The position numbers and the translations under genes are program-made. Positions 8,304-17,258 of a stretch of DNA of 61,047 nucleotides are shown here, one piece after another. The notes under the pieces were generated by a model, which was given only the letters and a program-made list of their open reading frames with translations, was not told the DNA's origin and searched no databases. The first letter of the stretch is position 1; every line of letters begins with the position of its first letter. The stretch is from Paraglaciecola mesophila KMM 241 (GTDB lineage: Bacteria; Pseudomonadota; Gammaproteobacteria; Enterobacterales; Alteromonadaceae), in assembly GCF_000315015.1 (NCBI RefSeq), contig NZ_BAEP01000055.1, positions 1 through 61,047 on the forward strand. Reading direction: 5' to 3'.

Positions 8304-9128
8304 ATGCCAAGGCGCAAGTTGGAAACATTCGACGATTTTAATAGAGCGTTGAAAAACAAATATGGAATTGGAGAAAATTCCTCTTACAAGCCCTGGTTGA
8401 GAGTTCAGGATGTCAAATCATCTGGCGTTCGCTCTCAGATATATGGCGTTAAATCAGGAAGAACCCATCATTTACTGTCGGCAATTGAAACGGAATTTTT
8501 TTACTTAGCGGAATTCAGTGAATCTGTGGTTGATATTAGAGAACAGTTCCCTCTATTGCCAATTAACCTTTCTATAAAGATCGCAAAAACATTGGATATA
8601 AAACATCCAACTCACCCCACAAGTCAAATACCTATAGTGATCACTACTGATTTCTTAATTACACGCAACGTTAACGGCAAAAAGGTTTACGAGGCCTATT
8701 CAGTCAAGCCAGAGAAAGATTCTAATAAGCTAAGGGTGTTGGAGAAAATAGAAATTGAGAGAGTGTGGTGGGATTTATTTGGTATTAAATTCAACTATTT
8801 TACCGGCAATCAAACGACTCAAATTCAGAGTAAAAATGTAAATTGGGCTACACATATCATTCGCTCAAATAAGAATAGATTCTCAGAAGATCAGTTGTTG
8901 GCAGCTTTGCAATATATCAATGTTGGCCTGGTATTGATAAAAGAGGTTTGCGATAGTTTCGCGCTCTACTTGAACGTAAAGCAAGAACACGCACTAGAGC
9001 TACTAAGATGTTTAATAGGATACAAATATATCGAGGTCGATCTTTCAATTGCTTTGGAACGCAGTGATTTCATAACCGTATACTCTATTTCTGACTTTAA
9101 TCAGGATTTAGCCCTTGGAAATTCTTAG
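8304..9128 (+). CDS. tnsA: TnsA-like transposon endonuclease
   Basis: A 274-residue TnsA, the restriction-enzyme-like nuclease that nicks the 5' ends of the element so that it leaves the donor by cut-and-paste. The N-terminal nuclease domain shows the expected catalytic set: a glutamate at residue 62 in LLSAIETEFFYLAEF, the VxDIREQFPLLP block, an aspartate at 116 in VITTDFLIT, and a lysine at 135 in YSVKPEKD. The C-terminal helical domain normally contacts TnsC. I chose the ATG at 8304; an upstream in-frame GTG at 8295 adds three residues and looks unnecessary. The 3' end overlaps tnsB by 14 bp, implying translational coupling. Presence of TnsA argues for clean excision rather than cointegrates. 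Confidence 0.95.
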   Translation: MPRRKLETFDDFNRALKNKYGIGENSSYKPWLRVQDVKSSGVRSQIYGVKSGRTHHLLSAIETEFFYLAEFSESVVDIREQFPLLPINLSIKIAKTLDIKHPTHPTSQIPIVITTDFLITRNVNGKKVYEAYSVKPEKDSNKLRVLEKIEIERVWWDLFGIKFNYFTGNQTTQIQSKNVNWATHIIRSNKNRFSEDQLLAALQYINVGLVLIKEVCDSFALYLNVKQEHALELLRCLIGYKYIEVDLSIALERSDFITVYSISDFNQDLALGNS

Positions 9129-11235
9129 AAACAGTGTTTGGGACATAAAAACCTTTCAAGGTTTTGGTGCAGGTTTGTACCGAATACTAAAACTGGATGA
9201 AGAATTTAACTATGTAATATTGTTTCCGATTATCGAACCCATTGCAGAAGGACGCCCTGCAATTGCTGATTTTAGGACATTCCAAACTGCAATTAGCGAG
9301 CAAGATGTGCTTAAAGCGAGCTTTAAGTTGCCTGTCTATATGTTGTCCGACGAGGATGAAATAAGTGAAAATCACCGTGCCTACAGAGATAGACAATACA
9401 ATCTAATTAAAGCCTTGGTTAGCGATGAAGAATTCCTCATACAAATATCAACCAGTAAGCGTGCCAAAGGCATAAATATTCATGCAAAAAAGGTAGGAAG
9501 CGATTCAAAAAAAATAACTCGACTCTTGAAGTTATTTTGGAAGTATGGACAAACCCCAGACGCGTTATTACCGGCTTATAGTAAGTGTGGTGGTTACGGA
9601 AAACTCAAAACAGTCAAATCCCTTCCTATGGGGAGACCCAAAAAAGCAAGGACTGTCGCGGTTGAAAGGGCTAGAAACTTTATTGTTACTGAGGAAGATA
9701 AGGACAAATTTCGAAAAATATTGTCAGTTCATGTCCTAAAACCCCATGGTAAATCAATACCTAAAGCTTACGATGAATTACTTAGGGCATATTATTTTGA
9801 TGAAATTAAAATGGCTAACGCTCTGGGTACCGTACCTAATGTGCCAAGCCTAGCACAATTAAGATATTGGAAAGAAAAGCTGTTTGATAAAGCTGAAACA
9901 GCAAAAAGGACAACTACTGAGCGAGATTACTTGCTTAATCGACGAGGCGTCAGTGGCAGTACGTCCACAAAATGGTCTGTGCCTGGTGATTGTTTTGAAA
10001 TTGATGCTACAGTTGCTGATGTTCACATTGTCTCAGAGTGGTCGTCTAACCTTATACTTGGCCGCCCTACCATTTATTCAGTTGTTGATAGAGCTACAGG
10101 TGTTGTATGTGGGTTAAACGTTTCACTTTTTTACGCTTCATGGCGAGCAGCACGACAAGCATTGGCCAACACGTTCTTGCCAAAGGCAGATTATTGCAAA
10201 GAGTTTGGAATCAATATACAAGACAGTGATTGGCCAGTTAATCATATTCCATTAACGTTAATGTGCGACAACGGAGAGATGATTGGTCTTAATCCACAAA
10301 AACTTGTCGTCCCTCTAACAGAACTTCAATTATCACCGCCATATAGACCAGACTTTAAGTCTATGGTTGAAGTCAGGTATGGTCTTCTAAATAAAGAGCT
10401 GATACACGATCTGAGCGGCACTACTCGCGGTGGCGTAGTTATCCGTGGTGATAAGGATCCAAGAAAGGACGCAATTTATACCCTTAAACAGTTCACTACC
10501 CTGCTTATTGATGCAGCCTTGGAACTTAACAGAACTAAATATGATCGATTAGCAAAATCAAATGCACTGCTTATTAAATATGATTTGCTTCCGACACCAA
10601 TTAATTACTGGAAAGTGAATGTAGCTAGTTATAAGCATTCACTTCAGGTGGCGGATATTGATGTAGTTATTAGTCGAATGTACCCTCCCGCAAAAGCAAC
10701 TATGACAAAGCATGCAATCGAGTACAACGGCTTGTATTACTCCAATGAGCGTGTGATTAAAGATGATTTAACTACTATCGCAAGAACACATGGAAATTGG
10801 CAGCTAGATGCACGGATCAACGAAAATACTACAAACTTTATCTACGTTAAATTCGACAAGAATGAAAACTTTGTCAAATGCAATCTCCTGCAACGAAGTA
10901 ACATGTTTGAGAATAAACCAATGTATGAAGCAGACGCATTCAACGATTGGTTAGACCAGAGTAAAGCGAAATCTCCGATATCAATTGAATCTATTGATAG
11001 CCGGAAAATGCGTAAAGAAGAAGAGCGTGTTGCTAAGTCTAATCAGGATGAAAATACGATTCCCTTTGCCAAGAAAATCAAAAATATGCGGGAAAGTAGA
11101 AAGAACGAGATTAGCAGCACTAGCAACGCAATAGAAGATAAGCAAGAGTCAATTCAATCTACTCAAGTAGCCAAGCTAGTCGATCAGCCAAAGGGTAAAA
11201 AAGTTCATTTGCCTCGCAGACCAAAAGGGAAGTAA
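9115..11235 (+). CDS. tnsB: TnsB-like DDE transposase
   Basis: A 706-residue DDE transposase of the Tn7/Mu/retroviral integrase superfamily that binds the terminal repeats and joins the 3' ends to target DNA. The catalytic triad reads as D297 (in CFEIDATVADVH), D385 (in LMCDNGEMIG) and E419 (in SMVEVRYGLLNKE). The D-E spacing of about 34 residues is normal. N-terminal helix-turn-helix regions precede the core, and a Lys-rich tail (about 640-706) is of the type that contacts TnsC. The likely start is TTG inside the end of tnsA; its weak ribosome binding site fits coupling. The tnsC GTG follows 3 bp after the stop. Confidence 0.96.
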   Translation: MEILRNSVWDIKTFQGFGAGLYRILKLDEEFNYVILFPIIEPIAEGRPAIADFRTFQTAISEQDVLKASFKLPVYMLSDEDEISENHRAYRDRQYNLIKALVSDEEFLIQISTSKRAKGINIHAKKVGSDSKKITRLLKLFWKYGQTPDALLPAYSKCGGYGKLKTVKSLPMGRPKKARTVAVERARNFIVTEEDKDKFRKILSVHVLKPHGKSIPKAYDELLRAYYFDEIKMANALGTVPNVPSLAQLRYWKEKLFDKAETAKRTTTERDYLLNRRGVSGSTSTKWSVPGDCFEIDATVADVHIVSEWSSNLILGRPTIYSVVDRATGVVCGLNVSLFYASWRAARQALANTFLPKADYCKEFGINIQDSDWPVNHIPLTLMCDNGEMIGLNPQKLVVPLTELQLSPPYRPDFKSMVEVRYGLLNKELIHDLSGTTRGGVVIRGDKDPRKDAIYTLKQFTTLLIDAALELNRTKYDRLAKSNALLIKYDLLPTPINYWKVNVASYKHSLQVADIDVVISRMYPPAKATMTKHAIEYNGLYYSNERVIKDDLTTIARTHGNWQLDARINENTTNFIYVKFDKNENFVKCNLLQRSNMFENKPMYEADAFNDWLDQSKAKSPISIESIDSRKMRKEEERVAKSNQDENTIPFAKKIKNMRESRKNEISSTSNAIEDKQESIQSTQVAKLVDQPKGKKVHLPRRPKGK

Positions 11236-11238
11236 ACA

Positions 11239-12669
11239 GTGCGTACAGAACAAGCAACTTACCACGAAGCAATTCTTCCTGAATACAGGGGTAATCCATG
11301 GATAGAGGCACTACCTAGAAAAGTAAGTGCCGATGAGATAATGGATAAATTCAGTAATTACCCCGATCTTGATATTCATATTCGAGAAAACCCCGATCCA
11401 TTGATTAGAGCTGAATATACAATCCGTTTAAAGGCGCTTCGCCAACCGCTTCCACTTTATGCTGAGGTTTTCAGAGCTATTGAAACTGCGCTAAAAGATG
11501 GCTATTCGGCTAAAAATCCATTTACACCAACAACTGCACAATATCTTCATTATGCAGCCGATGAGCGCCCCAAAATTGAACCCAAAACAGGCTATTTTGA
11601 ACCGAAAGCAGAAGGATTGACCTTAGTTGGCGATAGCGGTGTCGGCAAATCTAGCATGCTTGAGCAAGTGCTTAACTATTTCCCAAATGTAATAGTGCAT
11701 AACAATTACAATGGCAAAAAAATGGAGTATCAACGCCAGATTGTGTGGATTAAAGTTGATTGCCCTCACAATTCAAGTGTACGCGACCTATGTGAAGAAA
11801 TACTTTCTTGCATTGACGATATTGTCCAAGAGGGAAAAACAAAACCTGCAACAACTATAGGAGCATTAACCAGACAAATAGAGCAAAAAATTAAGGTGAA
11901 CTTCTTAGGCATGCTTGTTATCGATGAAATGCAAAGGCTTACTTTAAAAAGAACAGGGGGAGAGAACAATCTTCTTAATTTTATACATACCCTTGTAAAC
12001 AAGTTGGGTATACCGATGTTCTTCTGCGCAAATCCGCCATTTGACGATACTTTAGCGCGAACACTCAAAGCTGCTAGACGAGCAGAAGGTGGCGGTTATT
12101 TTATAATGAAGCAACTTACTAGGAACAGTCAGGAATGGGAATATTTTATACAAGAACTATGGGATTTGCATTGGACTGATATTACAACTGAGCTGACTGA
12201 GGAGTTAAACAATACAATTTTTGAGCTTTCTGTTGGTAACCTTGACATGGCTCATCGTATATACAGAGATGCGCAAAGGCTGGTCATAGGCTCGGGTGAC
12301 GAGCGTATTACAGTAGGAGTTCTGCAACAAGCGGCGCTTAGTGCTCTTGGCTTATCGTCTAAAACAAAAGAAGTGATAAATTTGCGCGATGAAATCACAA
12401 TGCCTCGCCGTAACCGCCGTGTTGCCAATCAAACAATTGTCACTGAGGTTAAAGATACCTCAATTACATCTGCTCCTATTGCAGACGTAACAAGGCCGCA
12501 GCATCCTGAATTCTCAGCGAAGCTATTAGAATTAACTGCCTGTATCGATCTTCTATCTCGCATTGAGGATCCAGACTTATTAAGACGGGGAGTGGACGAG
12601 GAGGATGCCAATGAATATTTTCGTGGTATTGGCATCCTTTGCGACGATCCACTAAAGCAACTTGCATGA
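11239..12669 (+). CDS. tnsC: TnsC-like AAA+ ATPase, transposition regulator
   Basis: A 476-residue AAA+ ATPase that links a target-selection protein to the TnsAB transposase. The Walker A motif GDSGVGKS is at residues 131-138 and Walker B LVIDE at 226-230. A TniB/TnsC-type C-terminal region follows, with a basic stretch near 390-400 (PRRNRRV). It is shorter than the 555 residues of canonical Tn7 TnsC, mostly at the ends. The start is GTG, 3 bp after the tnsB stop, so tnsABC form one tight operon. The tnsD-type gene follows 24 bp downstream. Confidence 0.95.
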   Translation: MRTEQATYHEAILPEYRGNPWIEALPRKVSADEIMDKFSNYPDLDIHIRENPDPLIRAEYTIRLKALRQPLPLYAEVFRAIETALKDGYSAKNPFTPTTAQYLHYAADERPKIEPKTGYFEPKAEGLTLVGDSGVGKSSMLEQVLNYFPNVIVHNNYNGKKMEYQRQIVWIKVDCPHNSSVRDLCEEILSCIDDIVQEGKTKPATTIGALTRQIEQKIKVNFLGMLVIDEMQRLTLKRTGGENNLLNFIHTLVNKLGIPMFFCANPPFDDTLARTLKAARRAEGGGYFIMKQLTRNSQEWEYFIQELWDLHWTDITTELTEELNNTIFELSVGNLDMAHRIYRDAQRLVIGSGDERITVGVLQQAALSALGLSSKTKEVINLRDEITMPRRNRRVANQTIVTEVKDTSITSAPIADVTRPQHPEFSAKLLELTACIDLLSRIEDPDLLRRGVDEEDANEYFRGIGILCDDPLKQLA

Positions 12670-12693
12670 TGCGTGGTTTAAGAGCCTTGATCA

Positions 12694-14250
12694 ATGTGGG
12701 TGCCAATTGCCTTACCAGATGAATCTTTTTATAGCAGGATAGTACGAAGTCTTACGCTAACTGGCATGCCAGTAGATAAATTTTTGAATACTTACTTCAA
12801 TAGGAAGCGGGTTTCTATTCACCCGTATCTAACCGTTGGGATAGGTTCCATTGCAAGCCTATCGCGAAATGAGGTTGAATGTGTAATCAATCAACAAACC
12901 TTGATAAAGCTTTTTAAGTACTACCAACCAAAACGATCAAAGGAGATTAATAATGCATTGATGGCTGGCAATTGTAATGCTGTACTTCGAGCTTGCAACT
13001 TGGCTAGTTTTAAGGAAACAGAAATTTTAACGGTTAAGTATTGTCCATTATGCGCTAAAAAAGATATGTATGAACATGGTGTAAGTTATTGGCATATTTC
13101 TCATCAGATACCAGGGGTTGAGTCATGCAGTGAGCATCCTGTCAGGTTAAACAGACTAGTGTTACCAGCAAGAATATATATCGCGCCATCCTTCCTACCA
13201 CCTCATAACATGCCTGCTGACAGCTCAAATAAAATAACCTCAGATTTTGCAAGGTTTGCCAATACATTTATTTTCAATGAGTTAGCATATTCAGACTTTT
13301 TTGATTTAACAGAACTCAGGGAATCACTATATAAATCTGGCTATTTACTTACGTCTGGAACGATTAAAAATAAAAAATTAACGACTGACTTAAAAAGTTT
13401 AGCTGCTAAATTGGCGTTACCGAATGACATGCTCATACCTCTTCAAACAGCGAAAACAAATTATGTTTATCATCTGGTGAATGGAAAGTTTGCTCAACAC
13501 CCTTTCAAGCACCTACTTATCTCGTTCATGTTGTCAGCGAACTCAGAGAAAAATGATAGAGCTACGTTAAATATAAAAGCAAAAGAGAGCTACCAAACAG
13601 AGTGTCTTGAATTGCTAAAAAAGGGAATGCCTATACTGCAAATTCATCGTAAAACTGGTAAGAGTAGGTGTTATATCAAACAACTAGCATTGTTGAATAA
13701 CATAGAGATAAAAAAAATCCCGCGCACCATTGACGAATTTGCTATCAAAAAAGTTTTGGATTTGGCATATAAAGGTTTTCATCGTGAGTATATTGCAAAT
13801 AGCTTAGGTATTTCCGTTGGGAGTGTTGAGCAGATTATTTCTTGTGATCCTGGCTTGGTTGAAAAGAGAAAATGTTATAAATTTGAGTCTAAGCGCAGAC
13901 GATGCAGGCTAGAAATTAGACGTTGTATAGGTCGCTACCCCACTGCAATCAAACAAGAAATAAAAAACCAGTGTTATGCAGCGTTTCATTGGTTGTATCG
14001 TAATGACAAATATTGGCTTAATAATTCGTTGCCACCCCCTCAAAAAAATAAGTTTCATCGGATAATTGATTGGGCTGAACGAGATATTACCTTAGCTAAG
14101 AGAGTTGCCGACATATTAGTTAAAACTGATGACAACATATCTCTAAGCAAGCTTGATAAGCAAATCGGCGGACATGGGTGGCTACTGAAGAGTAAAGGAA
14201 AGTTGCCTTTAACAATGAATATGATCAACAAATTCATGACTAATAACTGA
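12694..14250 (+). CDS. tnsD: TnsD-like target-selection protein (TniQ family)
   Basis: A 518-residue TniQ-family protein. The N-terminal TniQ domain shows PLPDESFYSRIVR-like opening residues (here ALPDESFYSRIVRSL) and a zinc finger with ligands C117, C120, C145 and H148 around YCPLC and CSEHP. A longer C-terminal region (about 330-500) with helix-turn-helix-like stretches would bind the attachment site. Length and domain order match TnsD, the protein that directs Tn7 to one chromosomal site. Since the element sits exactly behind yhiN, recognition of the yhiN 3' end is the simplest role. It follows tnsC by 24 bp and precedes the second TniQ gene by 12 bp. Confidence 0.92.
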   Translation: MWVPIALPDESFYSRIVRSLTLTGMPVDKFLNTYFNRKRVSIHPYLTVGIGSIASLSRNEVECVINQQTLIKLFKYYQPKRSKEINNALMAGNCNAVLRACNLASFKETEILTVKYCPLCAKKDMYEHGVSYWHISHQIPGVESCSEHPVRLNRLVLPARIYIAPSFLPPHNMPADSSNKITSDFARFANTFIFNELAYSDFFDLTELRESLYKSGYLLTSGTIKNKKLTTDLKSLAAKLALPNDMLIPLQTAKTNYVYHLVNGKFAQHPFKHLLISFMLSANSEKNDRATLNIKAKESYQTECLELLKKGMPILQIHRKTGKSRCYIKQLALLNNIEIKKIPRTIDEFAIKKVLDLAYKGFHREYIANSLGISVGSVEQIISCDPGLVEKRKCYKFESKRRRCRLEIRRCIGRYPTAIKQEIKNQCYAAFHWLYRNDKYWLNNSLPPPQKNKFHRIIDWAERDITLAKRVADILVKTDDNISLSKLDKQIGGHGWLLKSKGKLPLTMNMINKFMTNN

Positions 14251-14262
14251 GAATATAATTAC

Positions 14263-15351
14263 ATGAAGCAATTGCAAGGAGACGAATCGGTACAGAGTTT
14301 CATTTTCAGGGTGTTAATGTTAAACGGCGAAAGTGACTTCGCTGGTGTGTTAAATAGAATGGGAGAGTGGCGAGCCTTCCCTTTTGTTGCGACGATGCAT
14401 TCTCATCTGTTCAGGCATTATGATCCAGAATATCTACTTAGTGTTTTACAAAGGTCAGCCATAGCAAACCCTGTCGCGGGAATGTTTTCGAACCCTTTAT
14501 CACACTTTGAGTTAGTGCCAACTGTATTTAGAAATGGTGTTGAAAATTACAGTCAACAAACTCAAAATAATTTTCTCAAAGTTAACTTCTGTGTTGATTG
14601 CATCGCAGATGACCTCAAGAATTGTGGGTTTGGTTTCTTCCGAGCAGAGTGGTTAAACCAAAAATATTGCCACCATCATAAAAAAGCTCTTTTCAACTTA
14701 ACAGGCAAAAGTCAAAGCGTTGCCGCATCTAATATCCAAAAAGCTCTGCGTGGTGAAATTCCGACTAAATGTGAGCAGTATGATTGTTATGGTGATCAAA
14801 CTTCGTTGGGTACTGATGTTGTTGAAAATGATGTCAAGTTCGCTCCATGTCTTCAAAAAAGGCTACTTCATTGGTTGAGAAAAAATTGTATGCAATTAGA
14901 AGGAGAAACGAATGACACAGAAAGAATAACCTCGATCTTGATGAAAAAGACCGGCATGTATGCGCAAGTTGATGAAGTCCAATTAGAAAACGTTTGTAAT
15001 ATCGTTAAAGACAATCATCCTAATGTATTTAAAGCCTTTGTTAATGAGCAATCTGAAGAGATATATACTTCATTTAAATTAGATAGCCATTTATTTAAGA
15101 ATAAGTTAAAGGTTATAAAAGAACGAAATTGTTCAATCTGCAAGCTGCATCGAGAAGGTTATCAATGTTCAGAAAGTAAGATCATCAGTGTGGCAATGAA
15201 AGAGACAAACTATAAGCTTCTTCATGAAAATCCATGTGATTATTACTTAACAAACAAGAGACCATACTGGAATGATTACCCATTAGGTGGAAGCAACGCT
15301 ATAAAAGACGAAGTATGGAGTGTATTTAACAAGATAAAAGAAGTTAATTAG
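14263..15351 (+). CDS. second TniQ-like protein, short and divergent
   Basis: A 362-residue protein related to the TniQ domain. An N-terminal DESVQSFIFRVL opening is followed by a zinc finger with C110, C113, C136 and H139 around FCVDC and YCHHH. The phrase GFGFFRAEWLNQKYC has the family's pattern of aromatic residues before the second metal pair. Additional Cys pairs (C170/C175 and a CSIC near residue 290) suggest a second zinc site. It lacks the long DNA-binding C-terminus of the upstream TnsD. It may be an alternative target selector, an adaptor between TnsC and another selector, or a decayed duplicate. It lies 12 bp after tnsD in the same operon and converges on the recombinase-like gene with 6 bp between stops. 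Confidence 0.85.
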   Translation: MKQLQGDESVQSFIFRVLMLNGESDFAGVLNRMGEWRAFPFVATMHSHLFRHYDPEYLLSVLQRSAIANPVAGMFSNPLSHFELVPTVFRNGVENYSQQTQNNFLKVNFCVDCIADDLKNCGFGFFRAEWLNQKYCHHHKKALFNLTGKSQSVAASNIQKALRGEIPTKCEQYDCYGDQTSLGTDVVENDVKFAPCLQKRLLHWLRKNCMQLEGETNDTERITSILMKKTGMYAQVDEVQLENVCNIVKDNHPNVFKAFVNEQSEEIYTSFKLDSHLFKNKLKVIKERNCSICKLHREGYQCSESKIISVAMKETNYKLLHENPCDYYLTNKRPYWNDYPLGGSNAIKDEVWSVFNKIKEVN

Positions 15352-15357
15352 ACGCTA

Positions 15358-16119
15358 TCACTTTTTCGAGTCGTTTGAGTATGGTTCAGTTCGATCATTG
15401 TAGCTAACTGCGACACTCGATGGACTGCGTACTCCTGCCACACTTTGTGCAACGTTAACATCATATGTTTGAAGAACGTGTGTAATTAGCCCCCTGCGGC
15501 CACTATTTGATGTCGCACTTGAAACACCAGCCCAATCTCGAAGTATCAGAGCCATATGCTCTTGAAGCGTATTTGGTGAATAAGAACCGCCTTTTTGGGT
15601 CACGAAAAGTGGATCTGTTGACTTTAAAAATGGCTGATTAATTAGTCTCATCTCAACGTATGTTTTTAATGCGTTTACGAGAGGTTCTTCAATAAGAGGA
15701 AGCAGCCTTGGTGTCGTAGAATTTTGATTTTTTGTTGGATAGAAATCGATAGGGTTGATCTTTTTATCTGCCTTGACCAATGATGCAACTTTTTCTAATG
15801 CATTTTCGAACTCACTAACGGTGAAGGTCAAATTCTTTTTAACATATTTACTTCGCGATCGATTTTTTGGCGTTTCTCTGGAAGCAATATAAACCTCTTT
15901 TCGCAAAGTGAACGATTGCCTAGCCTCCCTGTCATTTCCCTCTAGCATAGAAACATCATCTATTGTTAATGCAGCCAGTTCCTGAGCTTTTAAACCTAAA
16001 TGCCTACTCATCTTCATAATTGCTGTATTTTTTTCAGCATGCCTATTGTTCAAGATCACACTAAAAACCTTCTCCCACTCTTTAGATGTGAGGATACTTG
16101 CTCTGCCTTTTATAGCCAT
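15358..16119 (-). CDS. tyrosine-recombinase-like protein with lost catalytic residues (TnsF-like)
   Basis: A 253-residue protein with a tyrosine-recombinase fold: the box I region LGLKAQELAALTIDDV at 41-56 and the box II region GRRGLITHVLQ from 207, ending with Y240. The box I arginine that normally follows GL is lysine (K44), and the LGH-type histidine after AG is replaced (AGVRS at 228-232). Box II arginine and the tyrosine remain. Recombination activity is therefore doubtful. In Tn6022-like elements an inactivated tyrosine-recombinase-domain protein, TnsF, selects the comM site, so this gene is a TnsF-type candidate. It is transcribed against the tns operon, has its own upstream region and a weak ribosome binding site. 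Confidence 0.85.
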   Translation of the reverse strand: MAIKGRASILTSKEWEKVFSVILNNRHAEKNTAIMKMSRHLGLKAQELAALTIDDVSMLEGNDREARQSFTLRKEVYIASRETPKNRSRSKYVKKNLTFTVSEFENALEKVASLVKADKKINPIDFYPTKNQNSTTPRLLPLIEEPLVNALKTYVEMRLINQPFLKSTDPLFVTQKGGSYSPNTLQEHMALILRDWAGVSSATSNSGRRGLITHVLQTYDVNVAQSVAGVRSPSSVAVSYNDRTEPYSNDSKK

Positions 16120-16745
16120 TTAATAAATTTCATCCATCACGGGCAAGCCATTTTATTAGTGATAATTTTTAATATGATAAGAAACAACTCATTTATCATA
16201 ATAAAGCTGCTTCGGTAACTCAAGTATGCATGTCGTGCCTCAAAAAAAGATGGGTATTTAATCATTCAGCAATACTTTGCTAAAGGTGCTGCTATCTCTA
16301 ACTTCAAAGCAAGAACCTATTCAATTTGGTACTTATAGACGTACTAAAAAGCGCCATACTTTAAAAACTAACAGGTCGGTCTAGGCAGTAAACTGCCGTT
16401 GTGGTTTTTACTAACGACTTCGATTATGACCGTTAAAGATACAGTCGGAAACGATGACTTCTACAACAAATTTATAAAAAAGTGCACATACGATCACCAA
16501 TCTTGACTGACACGTTTTGTCATTTTCATATCGTCCTTCATACTTAATCTAACTGGCAAAAATTCCGTATTACGGCCATACCCTTCCTTATTGATAAATA
16601 AAAAAATCAGTTGCGTAGGCCTTCAAATTTTAATTTTGTTGTACAAAAAATAGGAATAATAGCGGCTTCCACTTGTCTGCTGTGAACCTGATACACTGAA
16701 TTTTCTAATCACTGCTCTAAACAAAAATTATGTTTAAGTTGAGAG
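16120..16745. other. gene-free interval between transposition module and cargo
   Basis: I find no supportable ORF in about 625 bp. It is A+T-rich, has many stops in all frames and should hold the promoter of the recombinase-like gene. A small hairpin GGCAG-TAAA-CTGCC lies at about 16386-16399. There is no repeated unit, so it is not a CRISPR array. It could hold remnants of lost cargo or a small RNA, but nothing shows this. Confidence 0.5.
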
Positions 16746-17174
16746 TCAAAAAGGTTTTTTCTTCGTTTCACTTATTGTCTCAATAATATACTCGACACCT
16801 ACTTCTGCGTCTTCGGGGATAGATTCAAAGTCAACAAAGAACAGAGCAACGCCAAATTGATGTCTTCTAGGTCGTCCTGCATTGCCTATCACCCTTCTGT
16901 AGCTTGCTATCTTCTGGTCAATTATCGCTCCATCTTCAGTTAGAATAGAAACGAGAATATGCCCGTCCGGTAAGCCAAAAATATTGGGCGCGTTCAACCG
17001 GCCAGAAACATGCCATTTATTCTCAGTTTCGGCTACCCAAACGCTGGTGATCCGCCACTTTTCATTTGGCACATTATTCACCTCTATCAGTCTTGCTGGC
17101 GAAGCGCATCCCGTTAAAAAAATGCTCAGTAGAGCCAAAGTGGCTAGTCGTAATATAGTGTATTTGGTAAACAT
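16746..17174 (-). CDS. periplasmic lipoprotein at the end of the metal-efflux operon
   Basis: A 142-residue lipoprotein: a basic N-terminus, a hydrophobic stretch and the lipobox LTGC at residues 20-23 predict cleavage before C23 and outer- or inner-membrane anchoring. The mature part looks beta-rich with no Cys/His metal site. I do not recognise the family. It starts 85 bp after the czcA stop on the same strand, so it is probably the last gene of the efflux operon or has its own weak promoter. A role in envelope assembly or metal handling would be guesswork. Confidence 0.7.
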   Translation of the reverse strand: MFTKYTILRLATLALLSIFLTGCASPARLIEVNNVPNEKWRITSVWVAETENKWHVSGRLNAPNIFGLPDGHILVSILTEDGAIIDQKIASYRRVIGNAGRPRRHQFGVALFFVDFESIPEDAEVGVEYIIETISETKKKPF

Positions 17175-17258
17175 AAAGTCTATACCTCATGTTGAATTGG
17201 GTTGTGTTCTTTAAAGATAAAGAGCACCGTATCTTCTGCAATACGGTGCCTAAAACAA

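Noticed and set aside
16375-16420. Stem GGCAG-TAAA-CTGCC followed by CGTTGTGG, slightly similar to type I-F CRISPR repeats
   Set aside because: Only one copy, the stem arms are in the opposite order to I-F repeats, no spacer-length periodicity, and no cas genes anywhere in the element.
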